Notes under the pieces: model-generated
What the model was told of the DNA's origin: nothing
Databases searched by the model: none
The model's input: the letters and a program-made list of their open reading frames with translations, nothing else
Source of the DNA: Terrimonas ferruginea DSM 30193
GTDB taxonomy: Bacteria > Bacteroidota > Bacteroidia > Chitinophagales > Chitinophagaceae
Length of the DNA stretch: 64,000 nucleotides
Reading direction: 5' to 3'
Assembly: GCF_000425585.1 (NCBI RefSeq)
Contig: NZ_KE384399.1
Location: forward strand, 1-64,000
Part shown: positions 1 to 9,782 of the stretch, piece after piece
Position numbering within the stretch: position 1 is the first letter of the stretch
How the letters are laid out: every line of letters begins with the position of its first letter
Translations under genes and position numbers: made by a program

Positions 1-240
1 CCAGCAATAAGCACAAATACAAGGTCAATCGTACTAATACATTAGCCATCGTCAAATATCACTTGCATGTAATGGTGGTCAAAGGAATGGTTGTTCCATG
101 TCTGAAAGCGATCGACAGTATACTGCTGAAAACAAAGGAAATTATCCGGCCAGCAAGACGCTTCCCCCGGAAACACCTCAAAAAAAAACCGCCAAACTCA
201 AACTATAAACACCTCTAAAGCCTTAAGGAAACGACATTGA
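1..240. other. Left-edge region without a recognisable gene
   Basis: No credible coding region is visible. The first 50 bases contain GTACTAATAC, a word reminiscent of the conserved 3' end of 23S rRNA, but no 5S rRNA follows in the next 200 bases and the pairing partner would lie outside the window. I therefore do not call an rRNA here. The rest is A+C-rich and ends where the first heptameric repeat tract begins. Confidence 0.3.
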
Positions 241-402
241 ATGGTCAATGGTGAATAGTGAATATGGCTGTATAACCTTATACCCTACACCTTACACCTT
301 ACGCCTTACCCCTTAAGCCTTCTGCCTTAAAAAGAAAGGACCCGCTTCCGCAGATCCTTAAAAAACTTAATACTTATAACTTATTACTTAAAAATTATAA
401 CC
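241..402. repeat. Heptameric degenerate repeat tract downstream of fabH
   Basis: Three blocks of 7-bp quasi-repeats lie after the fabH stop. Positions 241-264 carry units of the TGGTGAA type, 271-331 carry units of the CCTTACA type, and 362-402 carry units of the CTTATAA type. The fabH terminator hairpin (327-359) lies between the second and third blocks. A GGCTGT core (around 265) separates the first two blocks, as in other tracts of this window. Confidence 0.75.
327..359 (-). terminator. Rho-independent terminator of fabH
   Basis: Read on the minus strand, AAGGATCTGC and GCGGGTCCTT pair over ten positions (two G-T wobbles) around a GGAA tetraloop, followed by TTTCTTTTT. It lies about 50 bases after the fabH stop. 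Confidence 0.75.
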
Positions 403-406
403 TCCC

Positions 407-1399
407 TCAATACGCCCACTTCACCAGGGTGGCACCCCAGGTAAATCCGCCTCCGAAAGCAGCGAGCACGATATTGTCGCCTTTCTTCAGTTGTTTTTCC
501 CATTCCCACAGGCAAAGCGGGATAGTGGCGGCTGTGGTATTGCCATATTTCTGGATGTTGATCATGACTTTTTCCTTGGGCAGACCGATGCGGTTGGCCG
601 TGGCATCGATGATGCGCAGGTTGGCCTGGTGCGGCACCAGCCAGGAAATGTCATCGCCGGTTAGATTATTACGTTCGAGCAGTTCGGCGCTGATATCGGC
701 CATGCCTTTTACGGCGAATTTGAATACAGCCTGGCCTTCCTGGTATACGTAGTGTTCGCGGTTGGCGACTGTTTCTGCAGAAGCGGGATAAGCGGAACCA
801 CCGGCTTTCATGCGCAGGTACTGGCAACCGCTGCCGTCGCTGCGGAGCAGGCTGTCCTGTATACCAAGTCCTTCTTCATTGGGTTCGAGCAGTACGGCAC
901 CGGCACCGTCGCCAAAAATGATGCAGGTGGTGCGGTCGGTGTAGTCGATGATCGCGCTCATTTTATCGGCGCCCACCACCACTACTTTTTTATAACGGCC
1001 ACTCTCGATAAGTGAAGTGCCTACTGTTAATGTATAAAGAAAGCCCGAGCAGGCGGCCGATACGTCGAAGCCCCAGGCATTGCGTGCACCTATTTTATCA
1101 CATACGATGTTGGCAGTGGCGGGAAACACCATGTCCGGCGTTACCGTGCCTACGATCAGGCAATCGATCTCCATCGGATCGATACCACGTTTTTCACAAA
1201 GCTGCTTTACAGCCGGAACGATCATTTCCGAAATACCTTTTCCTTCTCCTTTCAGGATGCGCCGCTCTTCGATACCCGTACGGCTACGGATCCATTCATC
1301 GGTCGTGTCCACTATTTTCTCCAGGTCGAAATTGGTGAGTTTGTCTTCCGGAACATAACCGCTTACTGCAGTGATAGCGGCCGTGATTTTTTTGCTCAT
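407..1399 (-). CDS. fabH: Beta-ketoacyl-ACP synthase III
   Basis: This 330-residue cytoplasmic enzyme starts fatty acid synthesis by condensing an acyl-CoA (acetyl-CoA or a branched primer) with malonyl-ACP. The thiolase-fold triad is intact: Cys117 in SAACSGF, His257 in PHQAN and Asn287 in YGNTTAA. The C-terminal glycine-rich [10 protein letters not shown] is typical of FabH, and the length is normal. The ATG at 1399 is preceded by a good -7 box (TACCTTTG, 1429-1436) and a terminator follows, so it looks like a single-gene unit. In many Bacteroidota fabH sits with plsX and rpmF; here those genes are not in view, though they could not lie immediately upstream because ruvA diverges from this gene. 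The family call is firm; primer specificity cannot be read from sequence. Confidence 0.97.
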   Translation of the reverse strand: MSKKITAAITAVSGYVPEDKLTNFDLEKIVDTTDEWIRSRTGIEERRILKGEGKGISEMIVPAVKQLCEKRGIDPMEIDCLIVGTVTPDMVFPATANIVCDKIGARNAWGFDVSAACSGFLYTLTVGTSLIESGRYKKVVVVGADKMSAIIDYTDRTTCIIFGDGAGAVLLEPNEEGLGIQDSLLRSDGSGCQYLRMKAGGSAYPASAETVANREHYVYQEGQAVFKFAVKGMADISAELLERNNLTGDDISWLVPHQANLRIIDATANRIGLPKEKVMINIQKYGNTTAATIPLCLWEWEKQLKKGDNIVLAAFGGGFTWGATLVKWAY

Positions 1400-1428
1400 C
1401 GTAGTACTTGATTTTCAATAAAAGCAGT

Positions 1429-1436
1429 CAAAGGTA
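1429..1436 (-). promoter_or_regulatory. Bacteroidetes-type -7 box of fabH
   Basis: On the minus strand this reads TACCTTTG, a perfect match to the Bacteroidetes TAnnTTTG element, about 29 bases before the fabH ATG. A TTG lies upstream as a possible -33 element, with non-ideal spacing. Confidence 0.55.
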
Positions 1437-1542
1437 AGGAAGAACCTGTTACAACAGGAACAACAGGTGTTCGGAAAACCGGCCGGGGCAAACAGGTTGC
1501 CGTTCCGGACAGCGGTCCGCATTTTTGGCGGTGCTTTTCCCT

Positions 1543-1550
1543 TATTTTCG
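1543..1550 (+). promoter_or_regulatory. Candidate -7 box of ruvA, possibly leaderless
   Basis: TATTTTCG matches TAnnTTTG at seven of eight positions and ends only five bases before the ruvA ATG. If used, the transcript would begin at or next to the start codon. Confidence 0.35.
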
Positions 1551-1555
1551 CACCC

Positions 1556-2137
1556 ATGATCGCTTACCTGAAAGGAGATTTTGTGCACCTGACCCCGGCT
1601 TCGCTCGTGGTTGACATCCAGGGTGTCGGTTATGAAGTGCTGATCAGCCTGCATACCTATTCCCAGATCCAGGGAAAAGACAAGGGTTTGCTGCATACTC
1701 ATCTGTTAATCAGGGAAGATGCGCATATTTTGTTCGGTTTTGCCGAGCTTCGGGAAAAGGAAATGTTCCAGATGCTGATAGCTGTTTCCGGCATCGGTGC
1801 ATCTACTGCCCGGGTTATGTTGTCGTATATGAAACCTGAGGAACTGGCCGGCGCCATTGCTTCCGGTGACAGCAAGACCCTGGAAGGCATTAAGGGCATC
1901 GGGAAAAAAACAGCCGAACGGGTAGTGCTGGAACTCCGGGACAAACTGAGCAAACATCCGCTGGAAACAAATATTTCTCCGGTGAAAAACAATAGTTTGC
2001 GCCACGATGCGTTAAATGCTCTGGCTGCGCTTGGTATTAACCGTCCGGCGGCCGAACAGGCGCTGCAGAAAGTGATGGCGGGAGAGCCGGAATTGCCGCT
2101 GGAAGACCTGATCAAGAAAGTCCTTCGTATCCTCTGA
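1556..2137 (+). CDS. ruvA: Holliday junction branch migration protein RuvA
   Basis: The 193-residue protein is the DNA-binding subunit of the RuvAB branch-migration complex, which recognises Holliday junctions and loads the RuvB motor. Domain I (about 1-63, OB fold) begins with MIAYLKGD. Domain II holds two helix-hairpin-helix motifs, VSGIGASTA (77-85) and IKGIGKKTA (112-120), that contact the DNA backbone. Domain III (about 147-193) is the flexible RuvB-contacting end with ALAALGINRPAAEQAL. Length is typical. ruvB and ruvC are not next to it. sprA follows after 44 bases in the same orientation, as in many Bacteroidota, so the two may be co-transcribed. Confidence 0.97.
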   Translation: MIAYLKGDFVHLTPASLVVDIQGVGYEVLISLHTYSQIQGKDKGLLHTHLLIREDAHILFGFAELREKEMFQMLIAVSGIGASTARVMLSYMKPEELAGAIASGDSKTLEGIKGIGKKTAERVVLELRDKLSKHPLETNISPVKNNSLRHDALNALAALGINRPAAEQALQKVMAGEPELPLEDLIKKVLRIL

Positions 2138-2181
2138 AGCCAACCTATTCCTGGAAACTAATTGATTGTGGAGAAAAAACA

Positions 2182-5100
2182 TTGAACCTGAACACTGCTC
2201 ATATTTTCCGCACGGTGGTTTTTGCCGTATTTCTGCTTGCCTGTACCCACCAGGCTGCCGCGCGTTATGAACATCGCGGCTTCATCCCCCTTGCCGATAC
2301 CACACGTCCCGATACCTTGCGCTACCCGCTGCAGGACCGCTACGGTGATCCCTATACCAACCGCAACAACAACTATTTCGACCTCAGCGATACGGCTTTT
2401 ATCAAACGCCGCATCGAATACGATCCGGTGACGAAGCAATACTACATGACCGAAAAGATCGGCAGCCAGTATTACCGCACACCCACCACTTTTTCCCAGG
2501 AAGAATTTTTACGCCTGCAGGGGCAACAGGACGAACGTGATTATTTCCGTAAACGCTCCGAACTCCTCACCGACATGAACCGCCGCCGGTTCAAGCCCAA
2601 ATTCAATGTAAAGAACGACTGGTTCAACCGCATCATCGGTACCGGGAAAATCGATATCCGCCCTTCGGGATACGTGGATATCCTCGCGGGCTATATGGGA
2701 CAAAATATCAAAAACCCCACACTGCCCGAACGTGCGCGCCGCAACGGAGGTTTTGATTTCAACATGAACGCCCAACTGCAGGTAGACGCCAATATCGGCG
2801 ATAAACTCCGTTTGCCGATCAGCTACAACACCATGGCCAACTTTGAGTTTGAGAACCAGCTCAACCTCAACTACCAGGGCAAGGACGACGAGATCATCAA
2901 ACAATTCCAGTTGGGTAACGTGAACTTTACGTCGAAAGGAACACTTATTCCAAGTGTGCAATCCCTTTTTGGTGTGAAGACGCAGGCCCAGTTCGGTAAA
3001 TTATTCGTGACCGGTGTGCTCGCCAATCAACGTGCGCAACGTCAGTCGATGCAGTTACAGGGCGGTACCGCTTCCCAACTTTTCTCCCTCAAGGCAGATG
3101 ATTACGAAGAGAACCGCCACTTCCTGATGGCGCATTATTTCCGTAATAATTATAATACGGCCATGAGCCGCCTGCCGGTAGTAACCTCCAACATACAGAT
3201 TCTTCGGGTGGAAGTGTGGGTAACCAACCGCACCGGCATACCAACCGATACCCGTGATATTGTGGCATTCATGGACCTTGGCGAAGGCAATCCGTTTACC
3301 GGCCCTCCGGGCAACCCGAACGCATTGCCCAACAACAACGCCAACCAGCTTTACGCCAATATCACAAGCAACCCCAACTACCGCAACTCCACCCAGATCC
3401 AAAGCGTGCTCACCGGTACCTTCGGACTTACACCGGTTCAGGACTTCGAAAAAACATTCGCCCGCAAACTGCAGTCCACCGAATACTACTTCAACCCGCA
3501 AATAGGTTTCCTTTCACTGAATCAGCCCTTACAGGCCGACGAAGTATTGGGTATCGCTTACCAATACACTTATAATGGTAAAGTATACCAGGTAGGTGAA
3601 TTCTCGCAGGACGTGCCGCCGGATTCCACGGCCAATTCCCAGAAAGTACTTTTCCTGAAATTGCTGAAAGCAACTTCTCAAAGGACTAATCTTCCTATCT
3701 GGGACCTGATGATGAAAAACGTTTATTCCGTTGGGTATGGCCAGCTCGAACGCCAGGACTTTACGCTCGATGTATTATATGAAGAGCCGAGCCTCGGAGA
3801 AAAGCGTTACCTGCCGCCCACAGATGTATTGCCTCAATACGAGGGGCAACCGATTATTTCCTTATTGAACCTCGACCGGCTGAACAACCAGAACGACCCG
3901 CAACCGGATGGTAAGTTTGACTATATCGAAGGATTCACCGTTATTCCGACCATGAGCCGGATCGTATTCCCCGTACTCGAACCATTCGGGCGCGACCTCG
4001 AATACGTATACGGCACGCAGACCCTGCGCGACAAATACATTTATTATCCGCTTTACGATACCATCAAGGCTATTGCACAAACCTATGCCAACCTCAACCG
4101 TTTTAAAATAAACGGCCGCTCCAAAACAACCTCGGCAGGTGGCGGAGCCGGCGAATACCAGCTTGGTTTCAACATTCCGCGTGGGTCGGTAACCGTAACT
4201 GCCGGCGGACAAATATTGCAGGAAAATGTGGACTATGAGATCAACTACGATCTCGGCACCCTGCGGGTGATCAACCAGTCGATCCTTACTTCCGGTGTGC
4301 CGGTTGATATACAATATGAAAACCAGGCAACCTTCGGCCTGCAACAAAAGAACTTCCTTGGATTGCGACTGGATTATATCGCCAATAAAAATCTTTCGAT
4401 CGGTGGTACGATTGTAAGATTGAGTGAACGTCCGTTCTTCATCAAACAAGGTTATGGTGATGACCCGGTACGCAACACCATGTATGGCGTTGACCTGGAT
4501 TACCGGAAAGACGTGCCGCGTGTAACAAAATTCCTGAACAAGCTACCTTTCTATAATAGTAATGCTACTTCTTCGCTCACAGCGTACGCAGAAGCGGCCG
4601 TGCTGAAACCCGGTCATGCCAAACAAATCGGCAAAGGCAATGAAGGCGTGATCTATATCGACGACTTTGAAGGTACCCGTTCCAATATTGATCTGCGTTT
4701 CCCCATCATCAACTGGACGATGGCTTCCGTACCGCAGATGTTCCCCGAGTCTTCACTGAACAACGACCTCGCTTCCGGGTACAACCGCGCAAAAATTGCC
4801 TGGTACAATATTGAACCGGTATTGCAGGAAAAAAATAATCCAAACAACCCGCTGGCCAATAACCTCGATGAACTTTCCAAACCGGAAACACGGCAGGTAT
4901 TGCAGCGCGAAATATTTCCGAACCGCAGCGTTGACTTCGGACAGGGATTGCTGAATACATTCGACGTGGCATTCTATCCCGGTCAGAAAGGGCCTTACAA
5001 CTTTGAAACACGCCCCGGCCGTATCGACGGTAACAACCGCCTGATCAACCGTACACAGGCATGGGGAGGTTTGATGCGCAACATCGACCAGATCGACTTT

Positions 5101-8100
5101 GAGACCAACAATATTGAATACATCGAGTTCTGGATGCAGGATCCGTTTATTTCCAATCCTTCCAGCGCCGGAGGCCAGCTTTATTTTAACCTCGGTAATA
5201 TTTCAGAAGACGTATTGAAGGATGGAAAACGTCAGTATGAAAATGGTTTGCCCACGCCAACCAATCCTGATGTGCGCGTTGACGACAACACCGTTTGGGG
5301 TAAAGTGCCGGCCAACCCGATGCAGGTAACCAATGCCTTCAACATCAACCCTGAAGACCGTGCTTTCCAGGACGTAGGTTTCGACGGCCTTACCGATGAT
5401 GAAGAGCGTGCAAAATTTGCGGCTTACCTGAGCAGTCTTCCGGCCGGTGCCGCTGCTGCTGCACAGGAAGATCCTTCCGGAGATAATTTCAAACCTTATC
5501 GTGATGCCTCTTACGATGCGGCAGGTGCAGGTATCCTCGAGCGTTACCGCAGCATCAACAACCCGCATGGCAACTCGCCGATCGCTACCGGCAACAGCCA
5601 GTTCATCAACGCCTTTACACAATATCCCGATGCGGAAGAACTGAACCGCGACAACACGCTCAATGAAGTGGAAGAATATTTCCAGTATAAAGTAGATATC
5701 AAGCCTTTCATGACAGCGGGCACCAACTTCATCACCGACGTACGCAGCGTGACCGTGCCACTGGCCAACGGTACCAACCGCCAGGAAACATGGTACCTCT
5801 TCCGTATCCCGGTTTCTTCTTTCGAAAGTAAAGTCGGTAATATTCCCGACTTCAAATCGATCCGTTTCATCCGCATGTTCGCTACCGGCTTTAACGACGA
5901 CCAGGTAGTGATGCGTTTTGGTAAGCTGGAATTGGTGCGCAACCAATGGCGTAAGTTCCAATACCAGATTGATCAATCGGGCAACTTCGTTAACCTGCCG
6001 ACCAACGACCCGGCTCAGGTAAATACATTGGCAGTTAACCTCGAAGAGAACGATCAGCGTCAGCCGATCCGCTACGTAATGCCTCCCGGCATCGACCGTC
6101 AGCAGCAACTGTCCAATAACAACGTACAATTGTTCCTCAACGAACAGGCGCTGAGCCTTCAGCTTTGCAACCTGTTGCAGGGCGAAACACGTGGTGTATT
6201 TAAAAACATGAACCTCGATATGCGCCAGTACGGTAAACTACGCATGTTCATTCACGCGGAAGGCCGTAACCCCGGTGGTGGCACAGGCTCTGATCCACTG
6301 CGTGACAATGACCTTACTGCCGTGGTTCGTCTCGGTAACGACCTGCAAGGCAACTACTACGAAATACGCGTTCCGCTCAAGAAAACACCTTTCGGTGCCA
6401 CAGACAGCCTTGCTATCTGGCCGGAAGCCAATAACCTCGACTTCGACCTGGATGAACTGACGCAGTTGAAAATGCGACGCAACGCGCAGGGAGCCAGCTC
6501 ATCTGTTTACTACCGCGAAACGAATACAGACAATGGCCGTTCATACGCCATCATCGGTAACCCCAACCTGGGCGAAGTAAGATCGATGCTGCTGTCCGTT
6601 GAAAACACCAACCAGGAAGTGGCATGTGGTGAAGTATGGTTCAATGAACTACGCTTCTCCAATCTTGATGAAAAAGGAGGATGGGCCGCATTAGGCCGTG
6701 TTGATCTGAGGCTGGCCGACCTCGGTAATATCAGCCTGTCCGGCGCCGCGCGCAGTAAAGGATGGGGAACCCTAGAGCAAAGAGTAAATGAACGAAGCCG
6801 CGAAGACGTTTATAATTTCGACCTCGCTGCCAATATTGATGCAGGAAAACTGATTCCGAAAAAATTCGGCATGCAGATCCCAGTATACGCAGCTTTAAGC
6901 CGCACCGTCAGCACACCGGAATACGATCCGTTTGATCTCGATATTAAATACAAAGACAAGCTGAACGCCGCGCCCGATAACACCAAGGATTCGCTGCGCA
7001 ACCAGGCACAGGATGTTGTGACAATAAAGACATTGAATTTTACCAATGTCAAAAAATTGAAGATCGATGGCAAACGTCCGAAAATCTGGAGCGCTTCCAA
7101 CTTCGATGTCACGTATTCTTATATCAGCATGCAGCACCATAGCCCGCTGATCGAGCAGGAAGAAATGCGCAGAACACGTGCGGCATTGGGCTACAACTAT
7201 GCACCGCAACCGCGGTTTATAGAACCGTTTAAGAAATTGGTGAAGTCTACTTCAAGATGGCTGGCATTTATCAAAGACTTTAACATCAACTATGTGCCTT
7301 CGCAGTTGAGTTTTCGTGCAGATGTGTTCCGTCAGTTCGGTGCAGTAAGACCGCGCAATATCGGCGGTGGTCCTTATAAGATACCGGAGACCTACGACAA
7401 GTATTTTACATTCGACCGTTATTATATCCTGCAATGGAGCTTCACACGATCACTGGTATTCGATTATACGGCTACCAACTTCGCGCGCGTGGATGAACCA
7501 TTCGGACGTATCGACACCGGTCCCAAAAAAGATTCCGTAAGATCGAACCTCTACAAAGGCGGACGTAATACCAACTTTACACAACAGGCTACCTTAAGTT
7601 ATACATTGCCTACGCAGAAGCTGCCGTTCCTCGACTGGACACAAATACGTGCGAGTTATACGGCGAGCTACAACTGGCTGGCAGGATCGCTGCTGGCAAC
7701 ACAGTATGGCAATGACCTGGGTAATACCATTTCCAATACCCAGACCAAAAACCTGAATGCCGAACTGAACTTCGAACAACTGTATAGCAAATCAAGGTTC
7801 CTGCGTGCAGTAGCCATGGATGCACAGCCACGTCCGAAGAATAATACCAACAACAATAATAATCAGGGACGGAATAATAATGCCAACCAGCCTGCCGTGC
7901 CGCAGGTCGACAATGGCGCATTGCCCGATTCTGTTGTGGCAAAAATGACACGCAAGGAGCGCAAAAAATACAAACGTGATCTCCGCCGCAAAGCGAGAGA
8001 ACAACGCCGCCGCGACCGCGAAGCAAGACGTAATCAGCCGATGGAGATCAGCGGCTTCGCCCGTACCGGTGGCCGCGTGCTCACTGCCCTGAAAACCGTG

Positions 8101-9483
8101 AGCCTGCAATACACGGAAGACATGGGTACTACACTGCCGGGTTACATGGACAGTACACAGGTGCTCGGTACCAATTTGCGAAACGGTAATCCGGGTCTTG
8201 GTTTCATATTCGGCGGGCAACCCGACACGAGCTGGATCAACCGGTTCGGTAATAAAGGATTGCTGTCGACCGATACCATGATGTCGGCCATGATCCAGCA
8301 GCGGTACAACCAGCGGATGAGCCTGAAAGCGCAGATAAGTCCGATCCGCGATCTGACCATCGACCTGAACCTCGATAAAACATTCAGCAAACAATACTCT
8401 GAGCTTTACAAAGACACGAGCAAAGTAGACAACGTGGGACTCACCCGGTTGAATCCTTATGCGGCGGGTAGCTTCAGCGTAAGTTATATATCGTACCAGA
8501 CGATGTTCCAGAAGTTTGATCCGAACAAAGTATCGGAAACTTTCCGGCAATTCGAGGACAACAGGTTGATACTGTCGAACCGCCTGAAAGGGCTGAACCC
8601 TTATGCTTCGGGAGCTGGTCAGGATGCAGATGGCTACTGGGAAGGTTATGGACGATATGCGCAGGATGTGGTAATACCGGCGTTCCTCGCGGCATACACC
8701 AAAAAAGATCCGAATTCCATCAGCCTCATTAAGAACGACAACCCCAACATGCGCTCGAATCCGTTCAGAGGCATATTGCCGCGCCCCAACTGGACAATCA
8801 CTTACAATGGCTTATCGCGCATGCCGGGACTGGATAAATTGTTCAGCAACGTAACGCTGCGTCACGGATATCACAGCACGCTTGGCATGAACAGCTTCAA
8901 CACGGCGCTGTTGTTTGCCGACAGGTTCCGCATTGGCTTCCCTGAATTCAGAGATCAGAATGGCAACTATATCCCTTACTTCCTGGTACCGAATATTACC
9001 ATCCAGGAATCATTCGATCCGCTGATCGAAATCGATGTAACGTTTACCAACCAACTTGGTACAAGATTCGAATACCGCAAAACCCGGACCTTGAGCCTTA
9101 GCCTGATCGACTACCAGTTGGCGGAAAACCGTTCAACGGAAGTAACCTTCGGATTCAACTGGCGGAAAAAAGGCATGCCGCTGATCAAAAATATCAAGAT
9201 CGGCAAGAATGGAATGAAGCTGGACAATGACGTGACGTTCCGTTTCGATTTCAGCCTGCGCGATGATGCCACGGCTAACAGCAAACTGGATCAGGATCAG
9301 GCTTTTGGTACAGCCGGACAGAAAGTGATCCGTATTGCGCCGTCTATTGATTATGTGTTGAATAACCGCATCAGCCTTAAACTGTATTACGAACAAAACC
9401 GCAATATTCCGAAAATCAGTAATGCCTTCCCGATCACGAATACCAGGGGAGGACTACAGATCAGGGTATCTCTTGCGCAGTAA
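2182..9483 (+). CDS. sprA: T9SS outer-membrane translocon protein SprA (Sov)
   Basis: This 2433-residue protein matches the SprA/Sov family, the very large single-chain outer-membrane beta-barrel that forms the type IX secretion pore. The start chosen is TTG at 2182, eight bases after GGAG; no in-frame ATG precedes the signal peptide. The N-terminus is a signal peptide with probable cleavage after QAAA; a lipobox-like LLAC also occurs, but family members are not usually lipoproteins. The body is rich in aromatic and Asn/Tyr beta strands. Residues about 1887-1950 form an odd Asn-rich then strongly basic insert (motifs KKYKRDLRRK, REQRRRDREARR), presumably a periplasmic or plug-associated loop. 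The protein ends in RVSLAQ, like a terminal beta strand. A strong terminator follows. Cargo genes elsewhere in the window depend on this pore. Confidence 0.95.
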   Translation: MNLNTAHIFRTVVFAVFLLACTHQAAARYEHRGFIPLADTTRPDTLRYPLQDRYGDPYTNRNNNYFDLSDTAFIKRRIEYDPVTKQYYMTEKIGSQYYRTPTTFSQEEFLRLQGQQDERDYFRKRSELLTDMNRRRFKPKFNVKNDWFNRIIGTGKIDIRPSGYVDILAGYMGQNIKNPTLPERARRNGGFDFNMNAQLQVDANIGDKLRLPISYNTMANFEFENQLNLNYQGKDDEIIKQFQLGNVNFTSKGTLIPSVQSLFGVKTQAQFGKLFVTGVLANQRAQRQSMQLQGGTASQLFSLKADDYEENRHFLMAHYFRNNYNTAMSRLPVVTSNIQILRVEVWVTNRTGIPTDTRDIVAFMDLGEGNPFTGPPGNPNALPNNNANQLYANITSNPNYRNSTQIQSVLTGTFGLTPVQDFEKTFARKLQSTEYYFNPQIGFLSLNQPLQADEVLGIAYQYTYNGKVYQVGEFSQDVPPDSTANSQKVLFLKLLKATSQRTNLPIWDLMMKNVYSVGYGQLERQDFTLDVLYEEPSLGEKRYLPPTDVLPQYEGQPIISLLNLDRLNNQNDPQPDGKFDYIEGFTVIPTMSRIVFPVLEPFGRDLEYVYGTQTLRDKYIYYPLYDTIKAIAQTYANLNRFKINGRSKTTSAGGGAGEYQLGFNIPRGSVTVTAGGQILQENVDYEINYDLGTLRVINQSILTSGVPVDIQYENQATFGLQQKNFLGLRLDYIANKNLSIGGTIVRLSERPFFIKQGYGDDPVRNTMYGVDLDYRKDVPRVTKFLNKLPFYNSNATSSLTAYAEAAVLKPGHAKQIGKGNEGVIYIDDFEGTRSNIDLRFPIINWTMASVPQMFPESSLNNDLASGYNRAKIAWYNIEPVLQEKNNPNNPLANNLDELSKPETRQVLQREIFPNRSVDFGQGLLNTFDVAFYPGQKGPYNFETRPGRIDGNNRLINRTQAWGGLMRNIDQIDFETNNIEYIEFWMQDPFISNPSSAGGQLYFNLGNISEDVLKDGKRQYENGLPTPTNPDVRVDDNTVWGKVPANPMQVTNAFNINPEDRAFQDVGFDGLTDDEERAKFAAYLSSLPAGAAAAAQEDPSGDNFKPYRDASYDAAGAGILERYRSINNPHGNSPIATGNSQFINAFTQYPDAEELNRDNTLNEVEEYFQYKVDIKPFMTAGTNFITDVRSVTVPLANGTNRQETWYLFRIPVSSFESKVGNIPDFKSIRFIRMFATGFNDDQVVMRFGKLELVRNQWRKFQYQIDQSGNFVNLPTNDPAQVNTLAVNLEENDQRQPIRYVMPPGIDRQQQLSNNNVQLFLNEQALSLQLCNLLQGETRGVFKNMNLDMRQYGKLRMFIHAEGRNPGGGTGSDPLRDNDLTAVVRLGNDLQGNYYEIRVPLKKTPFGATDSLAIWPEANNLDFDLDELTQLKMRRNAQGASSSVYYRETNTDNGRSYAIIGNPNLGEVRSMLLSVENTNQEVACGEVWFNELRFSNLDEKGGWAALGRVDLRLADLGNISLSGAARSKGWGTLEQRVNERSREDVYNFDLAANIDAGKLIPKKFGMQIPVYAALSRTVSTPEYDPFDLDIKYKDKLNAAPDNTKDSLRNQAQDVVTIKTLNFTNVKKLKIDGKRPKIWSASNFDVTYSYISMQHHSPLIEQEEMRRTRAALGYNYAPQPRFIEPFKKLVKSTSRWLAFIKDFNINYVPSQLSFRADVFRQFGAVRPRNIGGGPYKIPETYDKYFTFDRYYILQWSFTRSLVFDYTATNFARVDEPFGRIDTGPKKDSVRSNLYKGGRNTNFTQQATLSYTLPTQKLPFLDWTQIRASYTASYNWLAGSLLATQYGNDLGNTISNTQTKNLNAELNFEQLYSKSRFLRAVAMDAQPRPKNNTNNNNNQGRNNNANQPAVPQVDNGALPDSVVAKMTRKERKKYKRDLRRKAREQRRRDREARRNQPMEISGFARTGGRVLTALKTVSLQYTEDMGTTLPGYMDSTQVLGTNLRNGNPGLGFIFGGQPDTSWINRFGNKGLLSTDTMMSAMIQQRYNQRMSLKAQISPIRDLTIDLNLDKTFSKQYSELYKDTSKVDNVGLTRLNPYAAGSFSVSYISYQTMFQKFDPNKVSETFRQFEDNRLILSNRLKGLNPYASGAGQDADGYWEGYGRYAQDVVIPAFLAAYTKKDPNSISLIKNDNPNMRSNPFRGILPRPNWTITYNGLSRMPGLDKLFSNVTLRHGYHSTLGMNSFNTALLFADRFRIGFPEFRDQNGNYIPYFLVPNITIQESFDPLIEIDVTFTNQLGTRFEYRKTRTLSLSLIDYQLAENRSTEVTFGFNWRKKGMPLIKNIKIGKNGMKLDNDVTFRFDFSLRDDATANSKLDQDQAFGTAGQKVIRIAPSIDYVLNNRISLKLYYEQNRNIPKISNAFPITNTRGGLQIRVSLAQ

Positions 9484-9489
9484 CAGAAG

Positions 9490-9518
9490 CCCCGGAAGTG
9501 AAATATTTCCGGGGTTTT
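9490..9518 (+). terminator. Terminator of sprA
   Basis: CCCCGGAA (9490-9497) and TTCCGGGG (9507-9514) form an eight-pair stem with a nine-base loop, followed by TTTT. It begins six bases after the sprA stop. Confidence 0.85.
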
Positions 9519-9782
9519 ATCTATGGGTAACCATTTATTTTGTACTTTGCTTCCCGGTTAGCGTTTTGCAATGGCTGACCAGGTTAAGCAAAAAGAACTG
9601 ACAGGTCCCGTCTGTTGCCTTGTTCCGATTAGCTGGTAAAAGCCTGTTCTTGCAGGTATCCGGTATTATCCTACTCCAAAAATCACTAATGCATATCCAC
9701 TGATGAACTGTCAAGCAACGCTTTGGCTGACAAAGCTGTGCTGTATTGATTCATAACCCGGAACTCCGGAAACGAACATACC
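9519..9782. other. Upstream region of the sugar cluster
   Basis: No gene, repeat tract or clear TAnnTTTG box is visible. A near-match TACTTTGC lies around 9543 but with wrong internal spacing. The promoter of the following gene cluster should lie here. Confidence 0.4.

Noticed and set aside
1-60. Possible 3' end of a 23S rRNA gene (GTACTAATAC word)
   Set aside because: Only about ten bases resemble the motif, no 5S rRNA follows within 200 bases, and the pairing strand is outside the window.
5203-6129. Long minus-strand reading frame inside sprA (about 308 codons)
   Set aside because: It lies wholly opposite sprA, has no recognisable domain, and reflects the codon bias of the sense strand.
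9530-9660. Riboswitch before the sugar cluster
   Set aside because: No known riboswitch motif could be recognised and the neighbouring genes give no expected ligand.
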